A stretch of DNA of 64,000 bases from Streptomyces sp. A 4/2 (GTDB lineage: Bacteria; Actinomycetota; Actinomycetes; Streptomycetales; Streptomycetaceae): NCBI RefSeq assembly GCF_940670765.1, contig NZ_CALNVW010000003.1, positions 98,223-162,222 of the forward strand, given 5' to 3'. Of the stretch, positions 15,374 to 23,816 are shown in pieces. Under the pieces are notes generated by a model that was given only the letters and a program-made list of their open reading frames with translations, was not told the origin of the DNA and did no database searches. Each line of letters starts with the position of its first letter. Within the stretch, counting starts at the first letter, position 1. The position numbers were made by a program, and so were the translations under genes.

Positions 15374-17887
15374 TCAGTACATGCTCAGCAGCTGCTCCAC
15401 ACTCAGCTCGGCCTCCGGCGACCCGTCCGGCAGCGCCAGTTCGAACCAGACCGTCTTGCCCCGCGGTGTGCGCCGTGATCCCCAGGCCGCGCTGAGCATC
15501 CCGACCAGTTGCAGGCCCCGGCCGCCCTCGTCCGTGTCGCGCGCCCGCCGCCGCCGGGGCTGGACCAGGCCCGCGTCCCAGACCTCGCAGACCAGCGTGC
15601 GGTCGAGCAGCAGCCGGAGCCGGATCTCGCCCTCGCCGTACCGCAGGGCGTTGGTGACGAGTTCGCTGACCAGCAGTTCGGTCGTGTCGACCAGGTCCTC
15701 CAGGCCCCAGGACACCAGTTGCTCCCGCGCCAGTTCACGGGCCCGGCCCACCGAACGCGGCTCGCGCGGCAGCTGCCAGTCGCCGACCGCCTCGGTGGGC
15801 AGCCCCTGCATACGGGCCATCAGCAGGGCGATGTCGTCCTCGCCGTGCTGGGTGTCCAGCGTGCTGAGGACGTGGTCACAGATGTCTTCCAGCGGGCGCT
15901 CGGAGTGGGTGAGGGCGCTGCGGAAGGCACGCAGTCCTTCGTCCAGCGGGTGTTCGCGGGACTCCACGAGGCCGTCGGTGTAGAGGGCCAGGAGCGCGCC
16001 CTCCGGTATCTCGACCTCGATCTCCTCGAAGGGTTCACCTCCGACCCCCAGCGGCATGCCCGGCGGTACGTCGAGCAGCAGCGCGTCCTCGCCGGGTTCG
16101 ACCAGGACGGGCGGCAGGTGCCCGGCGTTGGCGAAGGTGCAGCGGCGGGTGATCGGGTCGTACACCGCGTACACGGCAGTCGCGAGGTAGACCTCGGAGA
16201 GGTCGGCCTCGCGGGACTTGTGGGCGGCGCGCGAGGCCTGCTGGGTGCCGCTCGGCGTGCCGAGGCCCCGGGCGATCTCGTCGAGCGCTTCGAGGACTTC
16301 GGCGGGCTCCAGGTCGAGCAGCGCCAAGGTCCTCACCGCGGTGCGGAGTTCACCCATGGCGACCGCGGCCCGCAGCCCGTGTCCCATGACGTCGCCGACG
16401 ACCAGGGCCGTGCGGTGACCGGGCAGCTCGATGACGTCGAACCAGTCGCCGCCCACCTCGCTCGCCGTGTTGCCCGGAAGATAGCGGCAGGCGATGTCGA
16501 GCCCGGCCGCCTCGGGGTCGCCGGGCGGCAGCAGGGAGCGCTGCAGTATCAGCGCCCGTTCGTGTTCACGCCGGTAGAGCCGGGCGTTGTCGATACAGAC
16601 GGCGGCGCGCGAGGCGAGTTCCACGGCGAGGGACCGGTCGCGCTCCCCGAAGGGTTCGCTGCCCTTCGTACGGGAGAACTGCACGAGCCCCACCACCGTG
16701 TCGTGGGCGACCATCGGCACGGCGAGGGTGGACTGGACATGGCTGCCCTCGGCGCCCGGCACGGAGCGCGCCCGGCCGGTGCGCAGGGCCCGCGCGCAGG
16801 GCGAGTGGAAGGCGTAGCGGTGTACGGCGCCGAGCCTCGGGCCGTCCTCCGACCCCTTCAGCAGAACGTCCGAAACGGCGCTGGCATAGGCGACGCGGCG
16901 CAGTTCCGCACTGCCGTCGGCGCTGCCCTTCGGGGCCTCGTCCCCGGCCAGCAGTCCTTGGTACAGGTCGACGGAGGCCAGGTCGCAGAAGCCGGGGACG
17001 GAGACGTCGAGGAGTTCGCGGGCGGTGGTCTCCAGATCGAGGGAGTTCCCTATGCGGGCGCCCGCCTCGTTGAGCAGGGCGAGGTTGCGCCGGGCGTTGG
17101 CCGCCTCACGGGCCGCGACATGGCGGCGGGTCACATCGGTGCCCAGGCCGGCGACCCCGATGGGGACGCCCGCTCCGCTGTGCACCCGGTAGAGGTTGAC
17201 CGACCAGTGCCTGCGCTCGGGGCTGCCCGGCGGGGAACCGATCAGCTGGAGGTCGGTGACGGGGTCACCGGTCTCCAGGACCCGCTGGAGCGCGGCGGTC
17301 ATCCGGTCGGCCTCGGGCCGGGCCAGGTAGTCGTGGACCGTACGGCCCCGGTGCTCCGCCACGTCGTCGCCGAAGAGAGCGGCGAACCGCCGGTTGACGC
17401 GCCGCACCGTGAGGTCCGTACCGAACAGCAGGAAACCGAAGGGAGATTGGCCGAATATGGCCTGCGAGGCCGCGAGGTCCGTTTCGATGTGGCGCAGCAC
17501 CCTGACGTCGACGACGATGCAGACCGCGGCCCGTTCGCCGTTCGCCGTCTCGCTGGGCATCACATAGAGCTCGGCGAGCCCGTGGATCTCCGGCCGGTCG
17601 GGCAACCGGAAGGGGACCAGGCCCGTCCACTCCTTGCCGTCGAGTATCTCCGCGACCCGGCTACGACCTCTGCCACGCAACTCCGCGGGCATGAACACTT
17701 CAATCGGGTCCGCACCCACGGCATCGCGCGCGGACACCCCGAACAGTTCCTCGGCCCGCTTGCTCCACTGCTCCACCAGCCCGTCGGCCCCGATCGAGAA
17801 CGAGGCCACCCTGATGTAGTCATAGATCGAGCCGGGCGGACTGCTCTGCCATACGACATCGCCCGTCGCACCAGATATATCGCTCAC
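15374..17887 (-). CDS. PAS-PAS-GAF-PP2C(SpoIIE)-HATPase signalling protein
   Basis: Multidomain regulator combining a sensor, a serine phosphatase and an anti-sigma-type kinase in one 837-residue chain. Order: PAS domain (about 20-130, ASFSIGADGLVEQWSKRAEE), second PAS (about 145-265), GAF (about 265-435), PP2C/SpoIIE phosphatase (about 460-690, metal-binding GGDWFDV, VGDVMGHG and EDDIALLM), RsbW-like HATPase_c (about 705-820, N-box ELLVSELVTNALRYG, G-box DEGGRGLQLV). In Streptomyces such proteins tune anti-anti-sigma factors. No membrane helix is visible, so it is cytosolic and senses an internal signal. The next gene upstream is a free HATPase of the same type on the same strand, which may share partners. 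Confidence 0.9.
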   Translation of the reverse strand: MSDISGATGDVVWQSSPPGSIYDYIRVASFSIGADGLVEQWSKRAEELFGVSARDAVGADPIEVFMPAELRGRGRSRVAEILDGKEWTGLVPFRLPDRPEIHGLAELYVMPSETANGERAAVCIVVDVRVLRHIETDLAASQAIFGQSPFGFLLFGTDLTVRRVNRRFAALFGDDVAEHRGRTVHDYLARPEADRMTAALQRVLETGDPVTDLQLIGSPPGSPERRHWSVNLYRVHSGAGVPIGVAGLGTDVTRRHVAAREAANARRNLALLNEAGARIGNSLDLETTARELLDVSVPGFCDLASVDLYQGLLAGDEAPKGSADGSAELRRVAYASAVSDVLLKGSEDGPRLGAVHRYAFHSPCARALRTGRARSVPGAEGSHVQSTLAVPMVAHDTVVGLVQFSRTKGSEPFGERDRSLAVELASRAAVCIDNARLYRREHERALILQRSLLPPGDPEAAGLDIACRYLPGNTASEVGGDWFDVIELPGHRTALVVGDVMGHGLRAAVAMGELRTAVRTLALLDLEPAEVLEALDEIARGLGTPSGTQQASRAAHKSREADLSEVYLATAVYAVYDPITRRCTFANAGHLPPVLVEPGEDALLLDVPPGMPLGVGGEPFEEIEVEIPEGALLALYTDGLVESREHPLDEGLRAFRSALTHSERPLEDICDHVLSTLDTQHGEDDIALLMARMQGLPTEAVGDWQLPREPRSVGRARELAREQLVSWGLEDLVDTTELLVSELVTNALRYGEGEIRLRLLLDRTLVCEVWDAGLVQPRRRRARDTDEGGRGLQLVGMLSAAWGSRRTPRGKTVWFELALPDGSPEAELSVEQLLSMY

Positions 17888-18042
17888 GCGACCGTCCCCT
17901 CCAGCTCACCACGCACCGGACCGGCCTAGGTGGCATCCGCAGTATTCAGCACTACGGCCCTCACCGGCACGGCGTTCACGATCACAGCACGGTCTCAGTC
18001 ATTTTCGGACACGACTACCGCGCTCGTCGTCCCACCCCACTT

Positions 18043-18483
18043 CTAACCAGGCTGAGCCAGCTCGAACCACACGGTCTTGCCCGATCTGCCGTGCTGCGTC
18101 CCCCAGCGCTGTGCGGAGCAGGCCACCAGCTGAATGCCCCGGCCCCCCTCGTCATCGGGTCCCGCGGACCGCTCCCGGGGCGGATCCGGAAGCGGATCCG
18201 AAACCTCCACGCGAAGACCGGCTTGATCCAGCCGGGCGACCCGGACTCCGATGGGCCCGGTGGCATGGCGCAGCGAGTTGGTCACCAGTTCGCTCACGAG
18301 CAGTACGGCGATATCACCGAACGGCTCGTGCAGCTCCCACGTGCGCAGGGTGTCCCGCACGGCCCGGCGCGCGACACGTACGGCGCCGGGCTCGGCGGGG
18401 AAGGTCCACTGGGCGCATCCGCCTTCGGTGCCGATCAAACCGCTCACTTCCCAAGGCCGACCACGGGCATGCACCCCATGCAT
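18043..18483 (-). CDS. RsbW-type ATP-binding protein (anti-sigma-like HATPase)
   Basis: Single-domain HATPase_c protein of 146 residues like the RsbW/SpoIIAB kinases found in dozens of copies in Streptomyces. WTFPAEPGAVRVARRAVRDT is the typical opening, LLVSELVTNSLRHA the N-box with the Mg-binding Asn, DDEGGRGIQLV the G1 box, and GKTVWFELAQ the end. ATG 18483 is annotated; GTG 18447 (VSGLIG) is an alternative that removes 12 unconserved residues. It lies 155 bases upstream of the multidomain phosphatase and on the same strand, and its domain closely resembles the C-terminal domain of that protein. It may phosphorylate an anti-anti-sigma factor, but the partner is not in this window. Confidence 0.88.
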   Translation of the reverse strand: MHGVHARGRPWEVSGLIGTEGGCAQWTFPAEPGAVRVARRAVRDTLRTWELHEPFGDIAVLLVSELVTNSLRHATGPIGVRVARLDQAGLRVEVSDPLPDPPRERSAGPDDEGGRGIQLVACSAQRWGTQHGRSGKTVWFELAQPG

Positions 18484-18648
18484 CCCGATTCATGGGGTCA
18501 TTCTGCACATACCCGCTATTTACCATGCGCTATCGGCCTTATGCCCGCACCTGACGCACACGGGGACAAGCGCACACAATTCGGGGGTTTCGCGCACTTC
18601 CGCACCCGCACCCCGACGCCCGCGTCCCCGCACACCGCCGGTGGTGGG

Positions 18649-19053
18649 TCAGGTCCACACCCCGGCAGCCAGCCGGCGGGCGGCCTCGGCCACGGCGGGC
18701 CGGTCCTGGTCGAGCCAGTCCACGGTGTCGATCTCGTGCGGGCCGAGCCAGCGCAGCTCGTCGTGGTCCTCCAGGGGTTTCGCCTCGCCGGAGACCAGCC
18801 GGGCGGTCCATACCTGAAGAACGAGTCCGGGCTTGAGCGGCCACTCGCCCGGAATCCGCTCCAGGGGTTCCGCCTCCACGCCCAGCTCTTCGCGCAGCTC
18901 GCGCACCAGCGCCTCTTCGGCGCCCTCCCCCGGCTCCAGCTTCCCGCCGGGCAGTTCCCAGCGTCCCGCCAGCTCGGGCGGGGCGCTACGGCGCGCGGCC
19001 AGCAGCCGCCCCTGGTCGTACAACGCTCCACCCACAACTACCCGATCAGCCAT
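18649..19053 (-). CDS. Nudix hydrolase (MutT/CTP pyrophosphohydrolase-like)
   Basis: Small 134-residue Nudix enzyme. The catalytic box is at residues 36-58: GGKLEPGEGAEEALVRELRE followed by ELGV, matching GX5EX7REUXEEXGU. The N-terminal MADRVVVGGALYDQGRLLAA strand and ELPGGKLE context resemble MutT and the CTP pyrophosphohydrolase NudG, which remove oxidised or modified nucleotides; the exact substrate cannot be read from the sequence. ATG 19053 is the only good start. It stands alone on the minus strand between a HATPase gene and a SPOR-like miniprotein. Confidence 0.88.
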   Translation of the reverse strand: MADRVVVGGALYDQGRLLAARRSAPPELAGRWELPGGKLEPGEGAEEALVRELREELGVEAEPLERIPGEWPLKPGLVLQVWTARLVSGEAKPLEDHDELRWLGPHEIDTVDWLDQDRPAVAEAARRLAAGVWT

Positions 19054-19146
19054 ACCCGGAGCCTACCGACCACCGGCCGCCGCAAGACTGCTGCCACACG
19101 ACGGCTGCCACAGCGGCCGGTCAACGGCGAACGGGGTGCCGAACGG

Positions 19147-19326
19147 CTACGGAACGCTCTGCCCGACGCGCTCGATCCAGTAGAGCTGTGTGTGCCCGTG
19201 GGAATCGAGGGTGTCAGCGGTCCGCTGCGCCTCGTCCCTCGTCGCGTAACTACCGACGCGATAGCGGTTGCCGTTGTCGTCGCGCCGTATCACCTGCCAA
19301 GGGAGCGCGACACCGCCGTCCGTCAT
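19147..19326 (-). CDS. 59-residue SPOR-like small protein
   Basis: A small ORF read from ATG 19326, with GGGGG 5 bases upstream. The sequence contains WQVIRRDDNGNRYRVGSYAT and DEAQRTADTLDSHGH, ending in LYWIERVGQSVP. The pattern of beta-strand, GSYATRDEAQ helix and beta-strand is that of one SPOR-type repeat, and near-identical small proteins are, from memory, widespread in Streptomyces. It has no signal peptide or membrane segment, so peptidoglycan binding is doubtful. An in-frame peptide of 22 codons (ATG 19391) ends in TGA overlapping this ATG, which may couple translation. Function unknown; the gene is confidently real on codon bias and conservation of the motif. Confidence 0.75.
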   Translation of the reverse strand: MTDGGVALPWQVIRRDDNGNRYRVGSYATRDEAQRTADTLDSHGHTQLYWIERVGQSVP

Positions 19327-19647
19327 CGTGTGCCCCCGTCGTACGCCGGTGTGCAGGTGGTCGTTGATCCCCAGGAAACCGCAATCCGCATATGCCGGAG
19401 CCTACGCCTGACCCTCACGCAGCGGATACGCATTTACACAAAGAGGTACGCATCAAGCCACTCTGCAATTTTCACCGAGCGATCGACGGCAGCCACGACC
19501 ACCTGACACGGCCGGACTTCCGCCGCATCGGCGGGAGTTGACAACGCGCCGAGACCAACCCGTGGGCCCGGCACGGGATCACCCCGATGCGGCTACGCCA
19601 ACTCCCCACCACGACAAGGCGGCAGGTGACAGGTCATCCGGACCGGC
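19327..19647. other. Gene-poor gap between SPOR-like gene and GntR gene
   Basis: About 320 bases that are less G/C-rich than the surroundings around 19430-19480. The only ORF of note is a 22-codon minus-strand reading frame (ATG 19391 to TGA 19323) that overlaps the SPOR-like start codon. It has no clear ribosome-binding site. No tRNA, hairpin terminator or other gene could be recognised. Confidence 0.5.
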
Positions 19648-20400
19648 TCACTTCACCGGCAGGTGGTACGCGACCCGGTAGCGGTCGGCGGGGACGACGA
19701 TGTCCGCGGTCTCCACCGGCCGCCCCGACGCGTAGTACGTCCGGGAGACGACCAGCACCACATGGCCGGGCACCCCGCCGAGCGCGAGCAGTTCCTCCGC
19801 CAGTCCGGGCCGCGCGCCCACTTCCTCCGCCACGTTGTCCACGACGACATCGATCGCCGCCATCCGCTCGACGACACCGCAGCCGCCGAGCGGCCCCTCC
19901 TCGGGGAGCATCACCGGCGTACGCCCGGTGATACCCAGAGGCTCCCAGGAGGTGGACAGCATCATCGTTTCGCCTGCGTCGCGGTAGACGTATCTCGTAC
20001 GCATCACCCGCTCGCCCGGCGGGACGTTGAGCCGCAGCGCGATGTCGGTGTCCGCGACGTCCTGTTCGCTGCTGGACTCCCATGTGCCGTGCGCGCTCTC
20101 GTCCGCCTGCTCCTGACGGAACGGCGTCGCACCCTCGGCCGGCCGGTAGCCGGAGCGGGCGATACGGCGCGGGACGAGACGCTCGCGGACGTACGTACCC
20201 GATCCGGAGCGGCCCTCGACCAGCCCCTCGGCCATCAGCACCTTGCGCGCTTCGAGAGCGACGGTGTCGGAGACGCCGTACTCCTCACGGATGCGAGCCT
20301 GCGACGGCAGTCTGGTGTGCGGTGGCAGTGAACCGTCGGTGATCTTCTGCCGAAGGTCACTCGCGACGCGTAGATAGGCCGGCTGCTCACCGAAAGTCAC
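19648..20400 (-). CDS. GntR-family regulator, HutC type (wHTH plus UTRA domain)
   Basis: Transcriptional regulator with an N-terminal winged helix (QPAYLRVASDLRQKITDGSL, LPSQARIREEYGVS) and a C-terminal UTRA effector-binding domain (ERVMRTRYVYRDAGETMMLS through VVSRTYYASGRPVETADIVV). GTG 20400 is chosen because GGGGAG lies 6 bases upstream; an ATG at 20433 would include the ribosome-binding site in the coding region. Length is 250 residues. The protein resembles the large group of Streptomyces GntR proteins related to the KorSA/pSAM2-type and sugar-phosphate-type regulators; no ligand can be named. A small palindrome at 20441-20455 in its upstream region is a possible operator. Confidence 0.88.
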   Translation of the reverse strand: MTFGEQPAYLRVASDLRQKITDGSLPPHTRLPSQARIREEYGVSDTVALEARKVLMAEGLVEGRSGSGTYVRERLVPRRIARSGYRPAEGATPFRQEQADESAHGTWESSSEQDVADTDIALRLNVPPGERVMRTRYVYRDAGETMMLSTSWEPLGITGRTPVMLPEEGPLGGCGVVERMAAIDVVVDNVAEEVGARPGLAEELLALGGVPGHVVLVVSRTYYASGRPVETADIVVPADRYRVAYHLPVK

Positions 20401-20440
20401 TGGCCACTCCCCATGAAGGTTGACAGACCGCAACAGCGTG

Positions 20441-20455
20441 ACAACCGTGGGTTGT
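20441..20455. promoter_or_regulatory. Palindrome ACAACC-GTG-GGTTGT upstream of the GntR gene
   Basis: Perfect 6-base arms with a 3-base centre, about 40 bases upstream of the GTG start. GntR-family regulators often bind such short palindromes near their own promoter; this assignment is by position only. Confidence 0.4.
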
Positions 20456-20502
20456 TGACCGCAACCAAAGGCCAGGGTTTCACTCGAAGTGATGACGGGT
20501 GT

Positions 20503-20519
20503 TTAGACCGACCGGCAAT
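20503..20519. repeat. 17-nt motif shared with 7532-7548 (copy 2)
   Basis: Same TTAGACCGACCGGCAAT plus G-run as near the esterase gene. Here it lies in the divergent region between the GntR gene and the PLP enzyme, 75 bases before the latter's start. Confidence 0.5.
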
Positions 20520-20594
20520 TGGGGGCGCAGGTGCCGGACGCCCGTCCCACCACCTCTTCCGGCCACCGGGTCGGCCCGCGGCTACGCTCGACCC

Positions 20595-21785
20595 GTGACG
20601 ATCACGTACCGCTGCCCGGTGGACTCCACGACCTCCCCCGTCGACACGGCGCCGTGGTGCTGCCCGCGGTGCCGCGGCCCCTGGGACCTGGATTTCACAC
20701 CCGGCGCCGTCCCTCTCAACTCCCTGGCCGCACGGGTCAATTCGCTGTGGCGGTACGCGGAGGCGCTGCCGCTGGCCGGCCCCGCGGCGGTCACTCTCGG
20801 CGAGGGGCGCACCCCGCTCGTGCCCCTCACCGGCACCGTCTCCGCGAAGCTCGACTTCCTGATGCCCACCCTCTCCTTCAAGGACCGGGGCGCGGTGATG
20901 CTCGCGGAACTGGCCCGGAGGCTCGCCCCCGGACGGGTCGTCGCCGACAGCAGCGGCAACGCGGGGACGGCGGTCGCGGCGTACTGCGCACGCGCCGGGC
21001 TGCCGTGCACGGTGTACGTGCCCGAGGGCACGTCGGCGAAGAAGGCCGAGCAGATCCGGGCGCACGGAGCGGAGTTGCGACGGGTCCCGGGCGACCGCGA
21101 CGCGACAGCCTCGGCGGCCCGCGCAGCCGCCGACGTCCCCGGCACGTTCTACGCGTCGCACGTCTTCAACCCGTACTTCCTGCACGGCACGAAGACCTAT
21201 GTGTACGAACTCTGGGAGGAGTGGGGCGGCCGGCTCCCCGACGTGATCGTGCTTCCCGTCGGCAACGGCACCCTGCTGCTCGGCGCCGCGCTGGCCGTCG
21301 ACGAGTTGTCCGCGCACGGGCTGATCACCGAGCGCCCGGCGCTGTACGCGGTCCAGGCCGAGGCGGTCTCCCCGCTGGCCACGGCATTCCGGGCAGGCGC
21401 CGACGACTTGGTGGACGCGGATCATTTGGCGGGCGCGGATCACCCAACGGGCGCGGATCATCTGGCGGGCGCGGACGGCCCGGCGGGCGCGGACCGTCCG
21501 GCGGCCACCACCCTGGCCGAGGGGATCGCCATCCCCCGCCCCCCGCGCGCCCGGCAGATCCTGGCCGCCGTACGGAAGTCCGGCGGCACGTTCCTGACGG
21601 TCACCGAGGACCAGATCAGGTCCGCCCAGCGCGACCTGGCGGCCCGGGGGCTGTACGTCGAGTCGACGGGGGTGGCCTGCTGGGCCGCCGTCGCGGCGGG
21701 CGGAGTCACCGGAGGGCGGTCCGTGGTGGTGCCGCTGTGCGGGGCCGGTGCCAAGACGGGGATGGCCCCGGCCCCGCAGATGTGA
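20595..21785 (+). CDS. PLP-dependent fold-II enzyme, threonine synthase-like, with a zinc-ribbon start and hexapeptide insert
   Basis: Fold type II pyridoxal-phosphate enzyme related to threonine synthase. Start GTG 20595. The N-terminus has Cys pairs (YRCPVD and WCCPRCRGPW) like the zinc-ribbon of this subgroup; Lys96 in LSFKDRG is the PLP lysine; VVADSSGNAGTAVAAYCARA binds the phosphate/substrate; LPVGNGTLLLGAALA is the Gly-rich loop; and VPLCGAGAKTG near the end is usual for threonine synthases. The reaction could be phosphohomoserine to threonine, but Streptomyces has a separate housekeeping thrC, so this is probably a paralogue of unknown substrate. A five-copy ADHLAG-type hexapeptide repeat (residues 275-304) interrupts the region between the glycine loop and the C-terminal part. 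396 residues. Confidence 0.82.
   Translation: MTITYRCPVDSTTSPVDTAPWCCPRCRGPWDLDFTPGAVPLNSLAARVNSLWRYAEALPLAGPAAVTLGEGRTPLVPLTGTVSAKLDFLMPTLSFKDRGAVMLAELARRLAPGRVVADSSGNAGTAVAAYCARAGLPCTVYVPEGTSAKKAEQIRAHGAELRRVPGDRDATASAARAAADVPGTFYASHVFNPYFLHGTKTYVYELWEEWGGRLPDVIVLPVGNGTLLLGAALAVDELSAHGLITERPALYAVQAEAVSPLATAFRAGADDLVDADHLAGADHPTGADHLAGADGPAGADRPAATTLAEGIAIPRPPRARQILAAVRKSGGTFLTVTEDQIRSAQRDLAARGLYVESTGVACWAAVAAGGVTGGRSVVVPLCGAGAKTGMAPAPQM
21417..21506 (+). repeat. In-frame 18-bp minisatellite, 5 copies, inside the PLP enzyme
   Basis: Units start at 21417, 21435, 21453, 21471 and 21489. They encode ADHLAG, ADHPTG, ADHLAG, ADGPAG and ADRPAA. The frame is kept, so the enzyme carries a 30-residue flexible insert. 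Confidence 0.9.
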
Positions 21786-21822
21786 CGTCAGGACCGGCCC
21801 ACGCCAATCACTGCGCCAGGGC

Positions 21823-22374
21823 TCAGCCGAGCAGCTCGATGATCGCGGCGGCGGTGTCCGACTCGCCGAGACGCGGGAAGACCCGCTCCACGGAGTTGCG
21901 GTGCATCTCCGCGTCCATGTCGGTGATGGCGTCGGTGGCGATGGTCACGTGGTACCCGTGCTCGTACGCCGACCGGGCCGTCGACTCGACGCCGATGGCC
22001 GTGGCCACCCCGCCCAGGACGACCTGGGTGACGCCGCGGCGGCGCAGCTGCATGTCGAGGTCGGTGCCGTGGAAGGCGCCCCACGTCTGCTTGGTGACGA
22101 CGATGTCGCTGTCCTGCCGGCCCAGCTCGGGAACCAGCTCGGCCCAGTCCGCGGGGGGCGTGCCCCGGCCGCCCGGCGTCTCGTTGCGGCCGGGGGCGCC
22201 ACCCGTGACCCGTACGAGAACGACCGGCAGGTCGTGCGCACGGAACGCGGTGGCCAGTTCGGCGGCGTGGGCGACGACCTCGTCGATCGGGTGCGCGGTC
22301 GGCAGGCCGACGATGCCCTTCTGGAGATCGACGAGGATCAGCGCGGTCTTCGCGTCGAGGGTGGTGGCAGTCAT
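21823..22374 (-). CDS. Isochorismatase-family hydrolase lacking the catalytic cysteine
   Basis: Cysteine-hydrolase-fold protein of 183 residues. Asp16 (LVDLQ) and Lys95 (VVTKQTWGAF) of the usual Asp-Lys-Cys triad are present, but Gly128 stands where amidases of the family have cysteine (GGVATAIGVESTAR). True isochorismatases also lack this cysteine, so an ether- or ester-cleaving role is more likely than nicotinamidase activity. Start ATG 22374 overlaps the stop of the upstream MFS gene by 4 bases (ATGA), making it the third gene of a coupled marR-MFS-hydrolase operon. The pump and hydrolase may therefore deal with the same small molecule. Confidence 0.85.
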   Translation of the reverse strand: MTATTLDAKTALILVDLQKGIVGLPTAHPIDEVVAHAAELATAFRAHDLPVVLVRVTGGAPGRNETPGGRGTPPADWAELVPELGRQDSDIVVTKQTWGAFHGTDLDMQLRRRGVTQVVLGGVATAIGVESTARSAYEHGYHVTIATDAITDMDAEMHRNSVERVFPRLGESDTAAAIIELLG

Positions 22375-23816
22375 GACGAAGCTCTCTTTCGGTTACGGGC
22401 ATGCAGTGCCCGGTCTGAGACGGTCAGTGCGACGAGCACCAGACCGAGGACAACGGAGACGGCGGCCATCAGATGCAGCCCGCCGTCACTGGCCCGCTGC
22501 CCGTAGGCGAGGGCGATGAGGCTGGAGGCCGTGATGGCTCCCAGGTACTGGGCGGTCCGCTGGAGTCCGGCGGCGGACCCGACGGCGTCGGCGGGCGCGT
22601 GCTCGTACACGGCGGCCTGGTTGCTGGTGCCGATGAGCCCCTGCGGGATGCCGAAGCAGGCCCCGGTGAGGAGCAGTACGGCGATCGGCGTCGCGCCGGA
22701 GGCGACGACGAGGAGCGCGCTGCCCGCGGTGACGAGGACGGCCGCCACGGTGAGGGGCGCACGGATCCCCTTCGTACGGGCTCCGAGCAGCGAACACACC
22801 AGCGCGGTCACCGACATGGGCAGCATCAGCAGGCCGGTGTGCAGGGAGGAGAGGCCGCGGCCCTCCTCCAGCCACTGGGTGAAGCCGTACATCACGCAGT
22901 AGATGACGAGATAGCTCAGACCGTGCCGCAGGTACGTACGGGCGAGTGCGTGGTTGCGGCCGAGCATCCGCAGGTCGATGAAGGGGTGCGGGCAGCGCAG
23001 TTGCCACCGGGTGAGGGCGGCGGAGAGGACGAGGGCGAGAACCGGCAGCCACCAGACCGGGTGGGCCAGATCGAGCAGGAAGAAGACCAGCGCGGTGAGC
23101 GCGCCGGTGAAGAGCACGATGCCGAGCACGTCGAGCCCGGCCGGTTCGCGGTCCGTACCCGCCTCCACTGCGCTGTCCTCGGGGATCCACCGGAGGGCGC
23201 AGACGAAGGCGATGAGGGCGAGCGGCACATTGACGGCGAAGATGCCGCGCCAGCCGCAGGTCGCGACGAGCAGCCCGCCGAGGGTGGGCCCGACGGCGGC
23301 GCTGCCGAGCGCGGCGAAGGACAGCCGGCCGAGGACGGTACGCGGGGTGGGCCGGCCGAGCCTGCGCGACTCGGCACGCAGTACGGCCATGGCAGCGGGG
23401 TACGCGGCCGACGTACCGATACCGAGCAGCAGCCGGGAGGCGATCAGCCAGCCGAAACCGGGGGCCAGGACGCCGACGAGCCCGGACGCCAGGACGACCA
23501 CGAGCCCGGCGAGGAAGACCCGGCGCGGCCCGACGGAGTCGGCGAGCCTGCCGAGCACCGGCTGGGCGACCGCGCTGGCGAGGTAGAGCACCGACACCAG
23601 CCACACGGTGCTGGACGCGCCGATGCCGAAGTCGTGGCCGATCGCCACCAGTCCGGTGGAGATCATGGTGGTGTTGAGCGGGTTGAGCAGCGAGCCGAGG
23701 AGGAGCGGCGCGGTGAGCCGGGCGCCGAAACCGGTGCTGGTCCCGGACACAGCCGTGCCGGTCCGGGTTGCCGCTTCTGCCGCTGGGACCGTCACCGCCT
23801 TCGGCTCCGTCCTCAC
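22371..23816 (-). CDS. MFS multidrug transporter, DHA2 (EmrB/QacA-like)
   Basis: Drug:proton antiporter of the EmrB/QacA group. GTG 23816 overlaps the stop of the MarR gene by 4 bases. LLLGSLLNPLNTTMISTGLV forms helix 1, and GRLADSVGPRRVFLAGLVVV carries motif A; GFGWLIASRLLLGIGTSAAY and the hydrophobic segments to ALTVSDRALHARNRKRASS complete a 481-residue protein, typical for the family. It is transcribed with a MarR repressor and an isochorismatase-like enzyme, a layout common for self-regulated efflux of toxic aromatics. Ligand unknown. Confidence 0.88.
   Translation of the reverse strand: MRTEPKAVTVPAAEAATRTGTAVSGTSTGFGARLTAPLLLGSLLNPLNTTMISTGLVAIGHDFGIGASSTVWLVSVLYLASAVAQPVLGRLADSVGPRRVFLAGLVVVLASGLVGVLAPGFGWLIASRLLLGIGTSAAYPAAMAVLRAESRRLGRPTPRTVLGRLSFAALGSAAVGPTLGGLLVATCGWRGIFAVNVPLALIAFVCALRWIPEDSAVEAGTDREPAGLDVLGIVLFTGALTALVFFLLDLAHPVWWLPVLALVLSAALTRWQLRCPHPFIDLRMLGRNHALARTYLRHGLSYLVIYCVMYGFTQWLEEGRGLSSLHTGLLMLPMSVTALVCSLLGARTKGIRAPLTVAAVLVTAGSALLVVASGATPIAVLLLTGACFGIPQGLIGTSNQAAVYEHAPADAVGSAAGLQRTAQYLGAITASSLIALAYGQRASDGGLHLMAAVSVVLGLVLVALTVSDRALHARNRKRASS

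Noticed and set aside
19327..19647. tRNA or small RNA in the gap near the SPOR-like gene
   Set aside because: No cloverleaf-like pairing or CCA-type end could be found; no tRNA was recognised anywhere in the window.
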